NCBI GenBank assembly: GCA_028571685.1
Contig: CM053162.1
Location: 11,350,001 to 11,414,000, forward strand
Direction of reading: 5' to 3'
Origin: Heterohyrax brucei
Lineage: Eukaryota; Chordata; Mammalia; Hyracoidea; Procaviidae
Length of the DNA stretch: 64,000 bases
Shown: positions 1-12,369 of the stretch, one piece after another
Numbering within the stretch: the first letter of the stretch is position 1
Layout of the letters: each line of letters begins with the position of its first letter
Program-made: the position numbers and the translations under genes
The notes under the pieces: model-generated
The model's database searches: none
Seen by the model: the letters and a program-made list of their open reading frames with translations, nothing else
Told to the model about the DNA's origin: nothing

Positions 1-556
1 TAAAAGAATTTTTAAAAACTCAAGAAACACTAAGAATTATGTAGGATTTCTTCAAGAGGAATAATCTACAAGTGATTGAAGTACTAGAACAGGAAGGATA
101 ACACAAGTTTTGAAGGGCAAAAAATGCAAACCAAAAATTACAAATCCTACAAAACTATATCTTGAATATGATGTCAAAATTAGGACATTTCCAGATAAAC
201 AGAAATTTAAGGGATTTAAGAATTTAAGGAATTTGCAAAAACCAAACCAAAATTACAAGAAATAGTAAAAAAAAAAAGTCTTTCAATTAAAAAATAAATA
301 ACATCAAATAATACCCCAAGTGTGGAATGCAGAACAGAACAACCAGATAACAACTGAGATAGAGAAATCACAAAAATAAGTTAAAGACATAACACTGGAA
401 ATCAGGAAACAAAGAAGTAATTATGAAAAAGATGACAACATTATAACAAAAAAGACAGACTTAAAAAACATAGTCATAGATCTGTCATATAAACAGGAAG
501 TCAAGGCGATATAAAAAATTAAACACCAGTTTAAATTTAGAAAAATAGTCGTCAAT
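1..556 (+). mobile_element. LINE-1 copy A, ORF1 and spacer remnant
   Basis: Decayed L1 on the plus strand. Bases 1-300 align by eye with two blocks of the L1 ORF1 found intact elsewhere in the window: the end of the coiled coil (compare 22960-23020) and the C-terminal part with FPDKQK-like and KPKLQE-like coding (compare 23400-23470). The sequence between these blocks is deleted. Bases 300-556 correspond to the ORF1-ORF2 spacer. The same L1 resumes after the nested LTR insertion at about 2999. Many stops; not functional. Confidence 0.8.
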
Positions 557-631
557 TGTCATGGATTAATTTGTGTTCCCTAAAACATCTGTAACAATTT
601 GGCTGTGCCATAATTCCTGCTATTCTGTGAT

Positions 632-1128
632 TGTTTTAGTCAGCTAGGCTGCTCTAGTAGAAATACCACAGAGTGGATGGCTTTAACAAAGAAAGATTTA
701 TTCTTACACAGTCCAGTAGGTTGCAAGTCCATATTCAGGGTGTCCACTCCAGGGAAAGACTTTCCCTTTGTCATCTCTGGAGAAAAGTCCGGTATTGCAT
801 CAGCCTTTGTCCAGGGAGCGTCCTGACGCAAGAACCTCTGGTCTGAAGGACGCGCTCTGCTCCCGGTGCTGCTTGCTTGATGGTAGCGAGGTTCTCAAAT
901 TGTCCTTTGTTTCTTTTTCCTTTTATTCCTTGCAAGCTAAAAGCATTAAGGGTGGGGCAAGCCATATTCCAGGGAAACTTCCCCCACAGGAATTCACAGC
1001 CCACCCTAATCCTTTAACATACAGGTTAGCAAAACCACACAATGGAGGACAGTCCCAAGATACTGGGAACCATATCCCAGCCACGTGGCTGCACATATTT
1101 TTGGGGGGACACAATTCCAACCATGACA
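632..1128 (-). repeat. 3' LTR of the MaLR-type element
   Basis: 497-bp LTR read on the minus strand, with TG/CA ends. Near-identical partner of 2080-2577. Open frames at 640-1172 are LTR sequence, not genes. Confidence 0.85.
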
Positions 1129-2079
1129 TCCCACCCTTTGACAACCCAATAATCACATCACAAAACATTTAACACATTCATCTCACCATAGCAAAATTAT
1201 GTCCATCCATATAGCAGAAGTCTTAAATCAGTTCCAAGTCCAAAACAAAAACTCTTCTACATCTGTGAAACTTAGAAGGCATTAACAGGCAACAGGCAAG
1301 TCAACAGAAAACATTACATTAGCCCTCAAAGCTTTGGAAATACTCTTACATTTTCTGAGACATTCTACACAACAGCAATGCTCTCCAGACTCTAGGTATT
1401 GGCCACACTCTCAGGTTTCTGAGTGGAGACCTCCAGCCCCGTGCTACAACTCTGCCTTCAAGGCCCACTTGGACAGAAACTCTGTCCCATTGGCTTTAGG
1501 AGCACCCTAAGCCCAACTGAGTGGCAATTCCACCCTTACGAACACAGCACGCCATGGTTCCACCGTTTCAAACCCCTGAGGTCATGGCCATACCTCTTGA
1601 GACTGAGGCAGCTCAGCTTCTCACGTTATTTGTCTCTTCAGCTTCAGCTTCCTATGGCCACATGGCCCGGGCCTCAGGCCCACATCTGCCCTGCCGGGCA
1701 AGTGTTCCAAAGCTCTGTAGCTCCACTGGTTTAAATGCCCGGAGGCACCCCACTCTTGCTGGAAAGCGTCCTGCCCAAAGGCACTCAACTCTCTCACTCC
1801 GTGGGTCAGCAAGGCCAGCTCCACTGATTCAAGTGCCCAGAGGCACCCCGTTCCGCAAGGAAAGCTCTGCGCAGGCACTGACCTCTCTCGCTCCACAGGT
1901 CGGCTCCAGTGCTGCCTCTGGTTCTGCTGCTGCCGCTGCCACTGCTACTGGTCCTCTGTTGTTTCTCACCATCTGCGCCTTCTTCATTCCTTCTGAATCT
2001 TCTATCCATTCGCAGTTTCAAAGTGGCTTCCACATTTTAGGTATTTGCTAGAGCAGCACCCCACTCCCGGTACCAATTC

Positions 2080-2577
2080 TGTTTTAGTCAGCTAGGCTGC
2101 TCTAATAGAAATACCACAGAGTAGATGGCTTTAACACAGAAAGATTTATTCTTACACAGTCCAGTAGGTTGCAAGTCCATATTCAGGGTGTCCGCGCCAG
2201 GGAAAGACTTTCCCCTTGTCAGCTCTGGAGGAAAGTCCGGTATTGCATCAGCCTTTGTCCAGGGAGCGTCCTGACGCAAGAACCTCTGGTCTGAAGGACG
2301 CGCTCTGCTCCCGGTGCTGCTTGCTTGATGGTAGCGAGGTTCTCAAATTGTCCTTTGTTTCTTTTTCCTTTTATTCCTTGCAAGCTAAAAGCATTAAGGG
2401 TGGGGCAAGCCATACTCCAGGGAAACTTCCCCCACAGGAATTCACAGCCCCACCCTAATCCTTTAACATACAGGTTAGCAAAACCACACAATGGAGGACA
2501 GTCCCAAGATACTGGGAACCATATCCCAGCCACGAGGCTGCACACATTTTTGGGGGGACACAATTCCAACCATGACA
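2080..2577 (-). repeat. 5' LTR of the MaLR-type element
   Basis: 498-bp LTR read on the minus strand, beginning TGTCATGG and ending ACTAAAACA. One single-base length difference and about 11 substitutions separate it from the 3' LTR. Confidence 0.85.
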
Positions 2578-2998
2578 GTGATGTTCCTCCATATTGGAAT
2601 TCCTGTCTGTATTATGTTAATGAAGGTGGATGGCTGCTGTAGCGCTGGTAGAGCAAGAGTCAATGTGTAAGATTGTCTTGTGCCTTGGGGCAGCCTCTTG
2701 AGATATAAAGGACAGATGATGGCAGAGACATCTGAGGACCTCATACCATCAAAAAGCAGTGCCAAAAGCAGAATGCATCCTTTGGAAAGGACTGGGGTCC
2801 CTGTACCTCAAAAGCTTCCAGTTTAGGGGAAGACTGATGACTAGGACCTTTCTCCAACACCAGCAGAGAAAGTCTTCCCTGGAGCTGACACCTTGAATTT
2901 GGACTTTTAGCTTACTAGACTGTGACAAATAGAATTCCTTTTTTTAAAGCCATCCACTCATGGTATTTCTGTTACAGCAGTACTAGCTGACTGAAACA

Positions 2999-5570
2999 AG
3001 AATATTAAGGTAATCACAAAGGAAAGTAACAATTTACATAACAACAATAAGAAGAAAACCCTGAAGTTTCAGCAAATGAAAAACAAATAACAACGAAAAA
3101 GATGAAAACAAAATACATAAAGAAAAACAACTCAGCACAGAAAATTAAGTGGAACAAAACAAATGTCTAAAACACATATACAAAAAAGCATCCAAATGAC
3201 AGCATTAAACTCATACTTATCAATAATTACACTGAATGTCAATAGATTAAACACACCAATAAGGAGCCAAAGACTGGCAGATTGGATGAAAAAAACAAAA
3301 AACAAAAAAACACAGTCAATCTATATGCTGCCTATAGGAGACACAACTTAGAATTAAAAACATGAACAAACTAAAACTTAAAAAATGGGTGAAAAATACA
3401 TTAAGCAAACAACACCCCAAAAAGAGCAGAGGTGGTGATACAAATTTCTGATAAAATAGACTTTAAAGTAAAATTCACCACTTTGGATGAGGTAGGACAC
3501 TACATAATAATTAAGAGCTCAATACCCCAGCAAAATGTAACTGTATTAAATATTTATATACCCAATGATAGGGCTTGAAAATAAATAAAACAAACTCTAA
3601 CTGCATTAAAAAGAGAAATAGACATCTCCACAATAACAGCAGGAGGCTTCAAGATACCACTTTCAGTGAAGGACAGAACCTCCAGAAGGTAGCTCAATAA
3701 AGACATGGAAGATCTAAATGTCACAATCAACCAATGTATGTCCAACATATACAGAACACTCCATATATAGAACACCCCACCCAACATCAGCCAAGTATAC
3801 TCTCTTTTCAAAGACACATGGAATATTTTTCAGAATAGACCACAAAATAGGCCATAAAGCAAGCCTTAACAAAATTCAAAGTGTTGAAATATCACCAAGC
3901 ATCTTTCCTGATCATAATGCCAAAAAAGTAGCAATCAATAACAGAAAGATAAAATCAAAAGCATGGAAACTGAACGACAACTTGCTCAAAACTTTTGGTT
4001 TATAGAAATCAAAGACTGAATAAAGAAATTCACAGAATCAAATGAGAATGAAAAAACATCCTACCAGAACATTTGGGAAACAAAAAGCAGTGCTCAAAGG
4101 CCAGTTTATGTCAATAAATGCACACATCCAAATGGAAGAAAGGGCCCAAATCAAAGCATGCCACTAAATAACTCCAACAAGCAATACAGGCACCAGAAGA
4201 AAGCAAATAATGAAAATTAGAGCAGAATTAAATTAGAGAATAGAAAAGTGGTAGAAAGAGCTAACAAGACCAAAAGCATCTTCTTTGAAAAGATCAACAA
4301 AACACTGGCCAAACTGACAAAAGAAAACTGGGAGAGGAAGCAAATAACTCAAGTGAAAAATTAAATCGATGATATCACAACAGACCTAACTGAAATTAAA
4401 AGTGTCATAACAGAATGCTATAAAAAATTGTACTCTAACAAACTAAACGAAATGGGCAAATGTCTAAGAACACACCACCTACCTAATAACACAGAGAAGT
4501 AGAAAAACTAAACAAATCTATAAAAAAATAAGAGACTGAAAAAGTAATTACACTCTCAACCAAAAATGCTCTGATCTTGATAGCTTCACTGGAGAATTCT
4601 ACTAATCTTTCACAGATGAGTTCACACCACTGTTAATATTTCAGGACATGGAATAGGATGGAGTACTCCCGAGTTGCTTCTATAATGCCCAAACCAGGTA
4701 AAGACACCACAAAAAAGTAGAATTACAGATCGACATCATGATCTTAAATGCAAAACTCCTCAGCAAAATGTTCGCCAATAGAATTCAATGATATATCAAA
4801 AAAATTCACCATGACAAAGTGAGCTTCATACCAGGAATGCAGAGGTGGTTCAACAGTAGAAAAATAATCAATTTAATCAGTCATATAAATAAAACAAAAG
4901 ATGAGAACCACTTGATTTTATCAACTGATGCACAAAACACATTCGTGGTTAAAAACTCTCAGCAAAATACAAATAGAAAGGAAATTCCTCAACATGATAA
5001 AGAGAATTTCTACAAAGCCAACACCAATGTCATCCTAAATGGAGAGTCTGAAAGCATTTCCCCTGAGAGCAGGAACCAAAGATACTCTTTGTTACCACTT
5101 TTGTTGAACATTGTGTTGGAGGTCCTAATGAGAGCACTCACACAAGAAAAAGAAATAAATGGCACGCAAATTGGCAACAAAGAAGTAAAATGGTCTCTAT
5201 TTGCAAATGATAGTTTTATACTCAAAAACAAACAAAAAAAACCCTAAGGAATCCACAAAAAACTACTGCAAATTATCAGGATACAAGATAAACATACAGA
5301 AATCAGTTGGATTTGTTTATACCAACAAAGAGACCATCAAGGAGGAAATCACCAAATCAATACCATTTACAGTAGCACCAAGAAGATAAAATACTTGATA
5401 AATCTAAGTAGAGATAGAAAAGATCTAAAGAAAATTACAAGACACTACTACAAGAAACCTACATAAGCTGAGAAATCTTCTTTGATCATGGATAGCAAGA
5501 ACCAAAGCAATCTACAGATACTATTCAATCCTGATCCAAATTCCAATGGTTTTTTTTAAAAGAAATTGAA
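2999..5570 (+). pseudogene. LINE-1 copy A, ORF2 (endonuclease-reverse transcriptase) relic
   Basis: L1 ORF2 encodes an endonuclease and a reverse transcriptase that act in target-primed reverse transcription. The endonuclease start (TLNVNRLNTPIRS-like) lies near 3230, and the fragment runs through the reverse transcriptase to just after the conserved PIQ-P region near 5545. The frame is shattered by stops and frameshifts throughout. The catalytic FADD box is read at 5200-5211 as FAND, so the first catalytic aspartate is lost. The copy stops at about 5570, where a reversed L1 3' UTR begins. Its C-terminal domain and 3' UTR are missing. Confidence 0.85.
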
Positions 5571-6025
5571 ATATTTTATTGTACTTTAAGTGAAATTGTA
5601 CAATCCCAGTCAATATGTCGTACGAAACCCCCCCCACACTTTGCTATGTAGCTTTACCTGCTCTCCCAATACACTGACAACAAACTCTTCCTTTCCACCC
5701 TATATTTCTTGTGCCTATTCAGCCTGCTCCTGTCCCCTCTGCCTCTCATCTTGCCTTCATACAGGAGCTGCATGGTTAGTCTCATTTATCTACTTAAGCC
5801 AAGAAGCATACTTTTCACCAATATCATTTTATGTCTTAGAGTCCAGTCCAGTCTTTGTATGATGAGTTGGCTTCAGCTCTGGCTTAACACAGAATCCAGG
5901 GACAATGCATTCCAAGAACCCTCTAATCTGTGAGAGCATCAAGTCTGTTCTTTTTAATAGAATTCAAGTTCTGCACATCTACTTTTCTCTTGCTACGTCA
6001 GGGATGCCCCACTTGGCTGTCAGTT
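5571..6025 (-). mobile_element. 5'-truncated LINE-1 3' UTR, reverse orientation
   Basis: The reverse complement matches the 3' UTR tails of other L1s here (compare 35180-35672): the terminal TTTAAGTGAAA...CAATAAAATA motif lies at 5571-5600 and the inner UTR up to about 6020. Open frames at 5590-5933 are spurious. A C-run sits at 5629-5636. Outer boundaries are approximate. Confidence 0.75.
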
Positions 6026-6399
6026 TATTGTACTGTGGGGGTGTGCATGTCACTGTGCATGCCAGAAGCTATGTCACCAGTATTCAGAAGCAAATAGGGT
6101 CACCCATGATGGGCAGGTTTTAGCTGAGCTTCCAGACTAAGACAATCTAGGAAGAAGGACCCAGAAGCCTATTTCTAAAGTGAATTATCCAGTGAAAATC
6201 TTATAAAAATAGGGGAACATTGTCAGATACAGTGCCAGAAAATGAGCCCCCAATGTTGGAAGGCACTCAAAAGACAACTGGGAAAGACCTGTCTCAAAGT
6301 AGAGTCAATCTGTATAACATGGATGGAGGCAAGCTTTCAGAATCTTCATTTGCTAATATGGCATGACTCAAAATGCAAAGAAACAGCTACAAATATCCA

Positions 6400-9030
6400 T
6401 TAATAACTGAAACATGGAATGTACAAAGTATGGGTATAGGAAAATTGAAAATTGTCAAAAACATAACAATGCATAAACATCTATTTCCTAGGCATTAGTG
6501 AGCTGAAATGGACTGATATTGCCTATTTTGAATCAGACAACGATATGGTCTACTATGTTGGGAATGACAACTTGGAAGAGGAATACTGTTACATTCATCA
6601 TCAAAAAAAACCTTGCAAGATTTGTCCTGAAGTACAAAGTTGTTAGTAATAGGATAATAGCCACACACCTGTGAAGAAGGCCAGTTAACACAACTATTAT
6701 ACAAATACATGCACCAAGCACTATGGCCAAAGATAAAGAAACTGAAGCTTTTTACCAGCTGCAGCTGTCCAAAATTGATTGAACATGAAATAAGAATCCA
6801 TTGATAACTACTGATGATTGGGTTTCAAAAGTTAGTAACAAACAAGGATCAGTAGTTGGAAAATATGACGTTGATGAAACAAATGATGCCAGAGATCACA
6901 TTACAGAGCTTTGCAAGACCAACAGCTTCTTTACTGCAAATACTTTTTTAAACCAACATAAAATGTCACTATACAATGGACTTCACCAGATGGAATGCAC
7001 TGGAATTAAATGAAATACATCTGTGGAAAGAAATGATGGGAAAGTTCAATATCATCAGTCAGAACAAGACCACGTTCTGCCTGTGCAACTGATCATCAAT
7101 TGTACATACTCAAATTCAAGTTGAAACTGAAGAAAATCAGAACAAGCCCATGAAAGCCGAAGTATGACTTTGAGTGTATCCCACCTGAGTTTAGAGACCA
7201 TCTCAAGGATAGATTTGATGCATTAAATGCTAATAACTGAAGACCAGATGAATTGTGGAATGACATCAAAAACACAATATATGAGGAAAGCAAGAGGACA
7301 TTAAAAATACAGGAAAGAAAGAAGAGACCAAACTGCATGTCAGGAGTGACTCTGAAACTTGCTCTTGAATGCCAAGTAGCAAAAGGAAAAGGTAGAAAAG
7401 ATGAAGTAAAAGAACTGAACAGAAGATTTCAAAGGGTGGTTTGAGAAGTCAAAGTATTTATAGCTACATGCACAAAGAGTTGGAGATTGAAAACCAAAAG
7501 GGAAGAACATGCTATACATTTCTCAATCTGAAAGAACTAAAGAAAAAAATTCAAGCATCAAATTGTAATAGTAAATGACTCTACAGACAAAACATGAAAC
7601 GACTCAGGAAGCAACACAAAAAGGTGGAAGGAATATACAGAGTCATTATGCCAAAAAGAATTGCTTGACATACAACCATTTCAAGAGGTAGTATATGATC
7701 AGGAACCAATGGTACTGAAGGAAGAAGTCGTAGCTGCACTGAGATCACTGGCAAAAAAGCAAAGCTTCAGAAGTTGAAGCTTTAGAAATTTCAAGAAACA
7801 GATACAGCACTGGAAGTGCTCACTCATCTATGCCAAGAAATTTGGAAGACAGCTACTTGGCCAACTGACTGGAAAAGATCCCTATTTATGCCCATTCCCC
7901 AAAAAGATGATCTAACCAAATGCTTGACAGCACTTGGCTTTGGCAACCAAATGCTAAAATTACTGAACAGTTGTCAATATCACACATAAGTAAAATTTTG
8001 CTAAAGATCATCAAAAGTGGCTGTAGCAGTATATGAACAGGGACTTGCCAGAAATTCAGAACAGATTCAGAAGAAGCTGTGGAACCAGGGGCATCACTGC
8101 TGATGTCAGATGGATTTTGGCTGAAAGGAGAGAATACCAGAAAGATGTTTAACTATGTTTTGTTGACTATGCAAAGGTACTTGACTATGTAGATCACAAC
8201 AAATCATGGATAGTACTGCATAGAGTCAGAATTGCAGAAAACCTAATTGTGCTCATGAGGATCAAGAAGTAGTCATTTGAACAGAACAAAGGGATCCTGC
8301 ATGGTTTAAAGTTAAGAAAAGTGTGTGTCAAGGTTGTATTCTTTCACTATCTACTAAGCGAAGCAAGCAACCTGGGCTATATGAGGAAGAACAGGGCATC
8401 CAGAAAGATTCATTAATAACCTGTATTGTGAAGATGATACAACCTTGCTTTCTGGAAGTGAAAAGGGTTTGAAATACTTACTGATGAAGATCAAAGAAAA
8501 TAGTCTTCAATATGGACTGCACCTCAACATCAAGAAAACAAAAATACTCACAACTTGACCAGTAAGCAACATTATGATAAATTAAGGAAAGATTGAGGTC
8601 ACCAAGGATTTCATTTTACTTGATTCCACAACCAATGTCCATGGAAGCAGCAGTCAAGAAATCAAAAAACATAACTGAACTGGGAAAACCTGCTGCAAAA
8701 GGCCTCTTTAAAGCATTGAAAAGTAAAGATATGAACTTAAAGACTAAGGTGCACCTGACCCAAGCCATGATATTTACAATCGTATTATGTGCATGTGAAA
8801 GCTGGACAACAAATAAGGAAGACTGAAGAAGAATTGATGCCTTTGAACTGCAGTGTTGGAGAAGAATAGTGAGTATAACATGGACTGCCAAAAGAACCAA
8901 CAGATCTGCCCGGGAAGAAGTAAAACCAGGGTGCTCCTCGGAAGCAAGGATAGTGAGACTGCTTCTCACATGCCTTGGACATGTTATCAAGAGGGATCAA
9001 TCCCTGGAGAGGGACATTATGCTTGGTAAA
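6400..9030 (+). pseudogene. RTE endonuclease/reverse transcriptase pseudogene
   Basis: RTE elements carry one ORF joining an AP-type endonuclease to a reverse transcriptase. The endonuclease start reads TETWNVQSMG-like near 6405, with an LGISELKW-like segment near 6495. The reverse transcriptase active-site box is YCEDD at 8424-8438, followed by TTLL. Downstream, an open 77-residue piece at 8593-8826 retains the ENITELGKPAAKG-like and CESWTT-like segments near the RTE C-terminus. Numerous stops and frameshifts, plus the micro-insertion at 7925, make it dead. The longest open pieces (6801-7013, 7253-7444, 8593-8826) belong to this one gene. Confidence 0.85.
7925..7944 (+). mobile_element. 20-bp micro-insertion of an RTE/SINE 3' tail with 11-bp TSD
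   Basis: The insert carries the CAGCACTTGGCTTTGGC tail core. It is flanked by perfect copies of AACCAAATGCT at 7914-7924 and 7945-7955. Removing insert plus one duplication restores continuity with the RTE coding sequence. It lies in the RTE reverse transcriptase region, so it post-dates that element. Confidence 0.8.
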
Positions 9031-9212
9031 GTGGAGGGTCAGTGAAAAAGAGGAAGACCTTCAAAAAGATGAATTGACACAGTGGCTGCAACAATAAGCT
9101 TCAGCATAAAAATGATAGTGGGTATGGCACAGGACTGGGTAGGGTTTTCTTCTGTTGTGCATAGGGTCATTTTGACTCAGAACCAACTCGATGGCACCTA
9201 ACAACAACATGA

Positions 9213-12200
9213 TCTTGTCCACAGAAAACCCCATAGAACCCACAAGGAAACTATTGGAACTAACAAAAGATTTCAACAAGCTACCAGGATGCAAGATAAA
9301 CATACAGAAGTCAGTTGGACTCCTCTACACCAGCGAAGAGAAAGTCAATGAGAAAATCACCAAATCAGTTCCATTTACAATAGCCCATAAAAAGACAAAA
9401 TACTTTGGAATAAATCTAACCTCAGATGTAAAAGACCTGTACAAAGAAAACTATGAGACACTAGTGCAAGAAACCAAAAGAGACCTAAAAAAGTGGAAAA
9501 ATATACCTTGTTCATCAATAGGAAGACGCATCATTGTGATCTACAGACGCATTGCAACCCTGATCCAAATTCCAATGGCATTGTTTTAATCAAATTAAGA
9601 AACAAATCACCAACTTCATATGGAAATAAAAGAGACCTCAGGTAGCTAAAGCATTACTGAAGAAGAACAAATTGAGAAGCCTCACACTGCATGATTTTAG
9701 AACCTATTATACCACCACAGTAGTCAAAACAACCTGGTACCGGTTCAACAAAAGGAACATAGACGACTGGAAGGGAATTGACAATCCAAACTGTTTTAGT
9801 CAGCTAGGGTTGCTCTAACAGAAATACCACAGAGTGGATGGCTTTAACAAAGGAAAATTTATTCTTACATAGTCCGGTAGGCTGCAAGTCTATATTCAGG
9901 GTGTCCACTCCAGGGGAAGGCTTTGCCCCTTGTCGGCTCTGGAGGAAAGTACGATATTGCATCAGTCTTTGTCCAGGGAGCATCTTGGCGCAGGAACCTC
10001 AGGTCTGAAGGACACGCTCTTCTCCTGGTGCTGCTTTCTTCATGGTACAAGATTCCCAATTCTCTGCCTGCTTCTCTGTCCTTTTATCTCTCACAGGATG
10101 AAAGGATTAAGGGTGGGGCAAGCCATACTCCAGGGAAACTCCCTTTACAGTGGAGCAGGGAGGTAATCCTATGAAAGGATTTATAGTCCCACCCTAATCC
10201 TTTAACATACAGCACAGGAAAACCACAAAATGGAGGACAGTCACAAGATACTGGGAATCATGGCCCAGTCACATGGCACACGTATTTTTGGGGGGACACA
10301 ATTCGGTTCATGACACAAACATAAATTCATCTGCCTATGAACAACTGATATTTGACAAAGACTTAAATCTGTTAAACAGGGAAAAGATAGTCTCTTTAAC
10401 AAAGGGTGCTAGCATAACTTGATGTCCATCATGCAAAGAAAATGAAACAAGTCCCATATGAAAATGAAACACCATGCACAAAAACTAACTCAAAATGGAT
10501 CAAAGACCTAAATACAAAATCTAAAACAATAAAGATCACAGAAGAAATAATAGAGACAATAGTCAGAGCCCTAATACATGGCATAAACAGGGTAGAAAAC
10601 TAGTAACAATGCACAAACACCAGAAAAGAGAACTGGGAGCTCCTAAAAATCAAACACTTACGTTCATCAAAGGAGTAAAAAGACCATACACAGACTGGGG
10701 GAAAAAACTGGCTATGACATATTCTAGCAGGATCTAATCTCGAAAATCTACACAATTCTGCAAAACTTCAGTTATAAAAAGCCAAATAACCCTATTTATA
10801 AAATAGTCAAAAGATATATAAACAGGTGTTTCCCCAAAGAAAACATTCAGGTGATTAACAGAGGCAAGATCATTAGCCATTAGAGAAACGGAAATCAAAA
10901 CTACAACGAGATACCATCTCAACCCAACAACGCTTGCATTAATCCCAAATTCACAAAATAATAAATGTTAAAGAAGTTGTCTAGAGATTAGAACATTTAT
11001 ACCCTGTTGGTAGAAATGTAGAATGGTACAACCACTTCAAAAATCAATTTTGCACTTCCTTAAAAAGCTAGATATAGAAGTACCACAGCATCCACCAATC
11101 CTACTCACTGGATGTATTCTAGGGAAATAAAAGCCATTGTACAAATAGATATATGCACACTCATATTCCTTGCAGCACTGTTTCCCAATAGGAAAATAAT
11201 CGAAAAAACCTAGGTGCCCATTAATGGACAAATGGATAAAAAAATTGTGGTACAGTCTTGCAATAGAGTACAATAGAAAGACAAACAGCAACAATCAATC
11301 TATGAAACCTCTCCTAACACTGAGTCTGGAAGGCATTATGCTAAGTGAAATTAGTCCCCAAAGGACAAATATTATATGAGACCACTATTATAAAAACTCA
11401 AGAAAAGGTTTTAAACAGAAGAGAACATTCTTTGTTAGATACAAGAGTAGGGAGGGAAGGAGAAGGGAATTTGCTAACTAGGTAGTAAAGAAGCGTTATT
11501 TAGATGAAGGGAAGTATATCACATACTCCAGGGCAAGTCAGTACCACTAGAGTAAACCCAAAGCTAAGAGTTTCCTGAATACTACCATACACTTCTAGGA
11601 ACAGCATAGCAGAGGGCAGGAGTCCAGGGACCATGGGTTCAGGCGGCATCTCGTTCAACCGATATAACAAAATTTATTAAGGAAATGTTCTGCATCCTAC
11701 TAAGTGGCATCTGGGATGGGGTCTCAAAAACTAGCGAGCAGCAGTCTAAAATGTATCAGTTGGTTTCAACTCACCTGGAGAAAGGAAGAATAAAGAAAAC
11801 CAAAGACACAAGGAAAATATTAGCCTAAGAGACAAAAAGGTGCACATAAACCAAAGACTCAATCAGCCTAAGACCAGAACTAGTTGGTGCCTGGCTACCA
11901 CCAGCGGCCATCCAGGTGGGGAACAGACAGAGTCCCTGATGGTGCAGGAGAAAAGTGAGATGCAGAACTCAAATTCTAATAAAAGGACCAGACTTAATGG
12001 TCTCCCTGAGACTGGAGGAATCCCAGAAGACATGGCCCCTAGACTCTGTTAGTCCAGAACTAAAACCATTCCTGAAGCTACCTCTTCAGACCAAGAGTAG
12101 ACTATAAAATATAAAATTATACTAATGAAAAGTATACTTATTAGTTCATGAGACTAAATGGGCAGCTCCTAAACCAAGGCAAGATAAGAAAGCAGAAAAA

Positions 12201-12350
12201 GATAGAAGCTGGTTGAATGAATGCAGAAAATTCAAATGGAAAGGAGGAATGTGCATTCACATATAGAGACAGCAGCTAGGGTCACGTAACAGTATATGTA
12301 TACATTTTTATATGAGAAACTAACTTGAGCTGTAAAGTTTCACCTAGCCA
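9213..12350 (+). mobile_element. LINE-1 copy B, 3' half of ORF2 and 3' UTR
   Basis: L1 that begins abruptly in the reverse transcriptase (about 9216) and runs through the C-terminal domain to a 3' UTR ending near 12345. It is split by a solo LTR at 9792-10315. An open piece at 9191-9589 is ORF2, reading [22 protein letters not shown]-like; later coding is heavily mutated. The 3' UTR (about 11400-12345) is of the type also seen at 49380-50160 and 57540-58378, older than the L1 at 21555. Its 5' boundary coincides with the end of the RTE tail. Confidence 0.85.
9792..10315 (-). mobile_element. Solo MaLR-type LTR in L1 copy B
   Basis: 524-bp LTR on the minus strand (TGTCATGAAC... to ...CTGACTAAAACA), same family as 632-1128. 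Perfect 5-bp duplication CAAAC at 9787-9791 and 10316-10320. It carries an extra segment near 10140-10180 that the 632 LTRs lack. Open frames at 9865-10174 are LTR sequence. Confidence 0.9.
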
Positions 12351-12369
12351 CACCTACAGGACCATTAAA

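Larger units (their letters stand above)
632..2577 (-). mobile_element. Young MaLR/ERVL-type provirus-like element with two LTRs
   Basis: A complete minus-strand LTR-internal-LTR unit of 1,946 bp, flanked by the 5-bp duplication GTGAT (627-631 and 2578-2582). LTRs are 632-1128 and 2080-2577, each with TG...CA ends. They differ at about 12 of 498 positions by hand count (about 2.4%), so the insertion is recent relative to its host LTR. The 951-bp internal part (1129-2079) is short and carries no recognisable gag, protease or polymerase gene. Open frames here are on both strands and are not convincing genes. A purine-rich tract abuts the 3' LTR at about 1129-1145, and the internal start resembles the GGTACC...GTGGGGTGCTGCT lead of MaLR internal regions (known family trait). 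Presumably mobilised in trans by an ERVL (inference). Confidence 0.85.
557..2998 (+). mobile_element. Old MaLR-type solo LTR, split by a younger LTR element
   Basis: Plus-strand LTR in two parts, 557-631 and 2583-2998. It begins TGTCATGG and ends with the signature shared by all LTRs of this family here: a TTAAAGCCATCCACT block, then GTATTTCTGTTACAGCAG, then ACTGAAACA. It was inserted in L1 copy A and later split by the provirus at 632-2577, whose 5-bp target duplication GTGAT is visible at both junctions. More diverged than its intruder, so older. No coding content. Confidence 0.8.
6026..9212 (+). mobile_element. RTE-clade (BovB-like) LINE, nearly full length
   Basis: A 3.2 kb RTE element. 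The 5' region has the TGTACTGTGGGGG and CTTCCAGACTAAGACA blocks that recur at 43440-43560 and, reversed, at about 62170. Endonuclease and reverse transcriptase relics follow. The 3' end carries the GTGCATAGGGTCA...GACTCAGAACCAACTCGATGGCACC motif and finishes in AAC repeats rather than poly(A), as RTE elements do. This 3' end is shared with the AfroSINEs of the window, the known afrotherian LINE/SINE partnership. It contains a 20-bp micro-insertion at 7925-7944. Start is approximate. Confidence 0.9.

Noticed and set aside
768-2569. Several open frames of 75-176 aa on both strands at 768-2569
   Set aside because: They lie in the two LTRs and internal region of a MaLR-type element, occur in duplicate with the LTRs, and have no domain.
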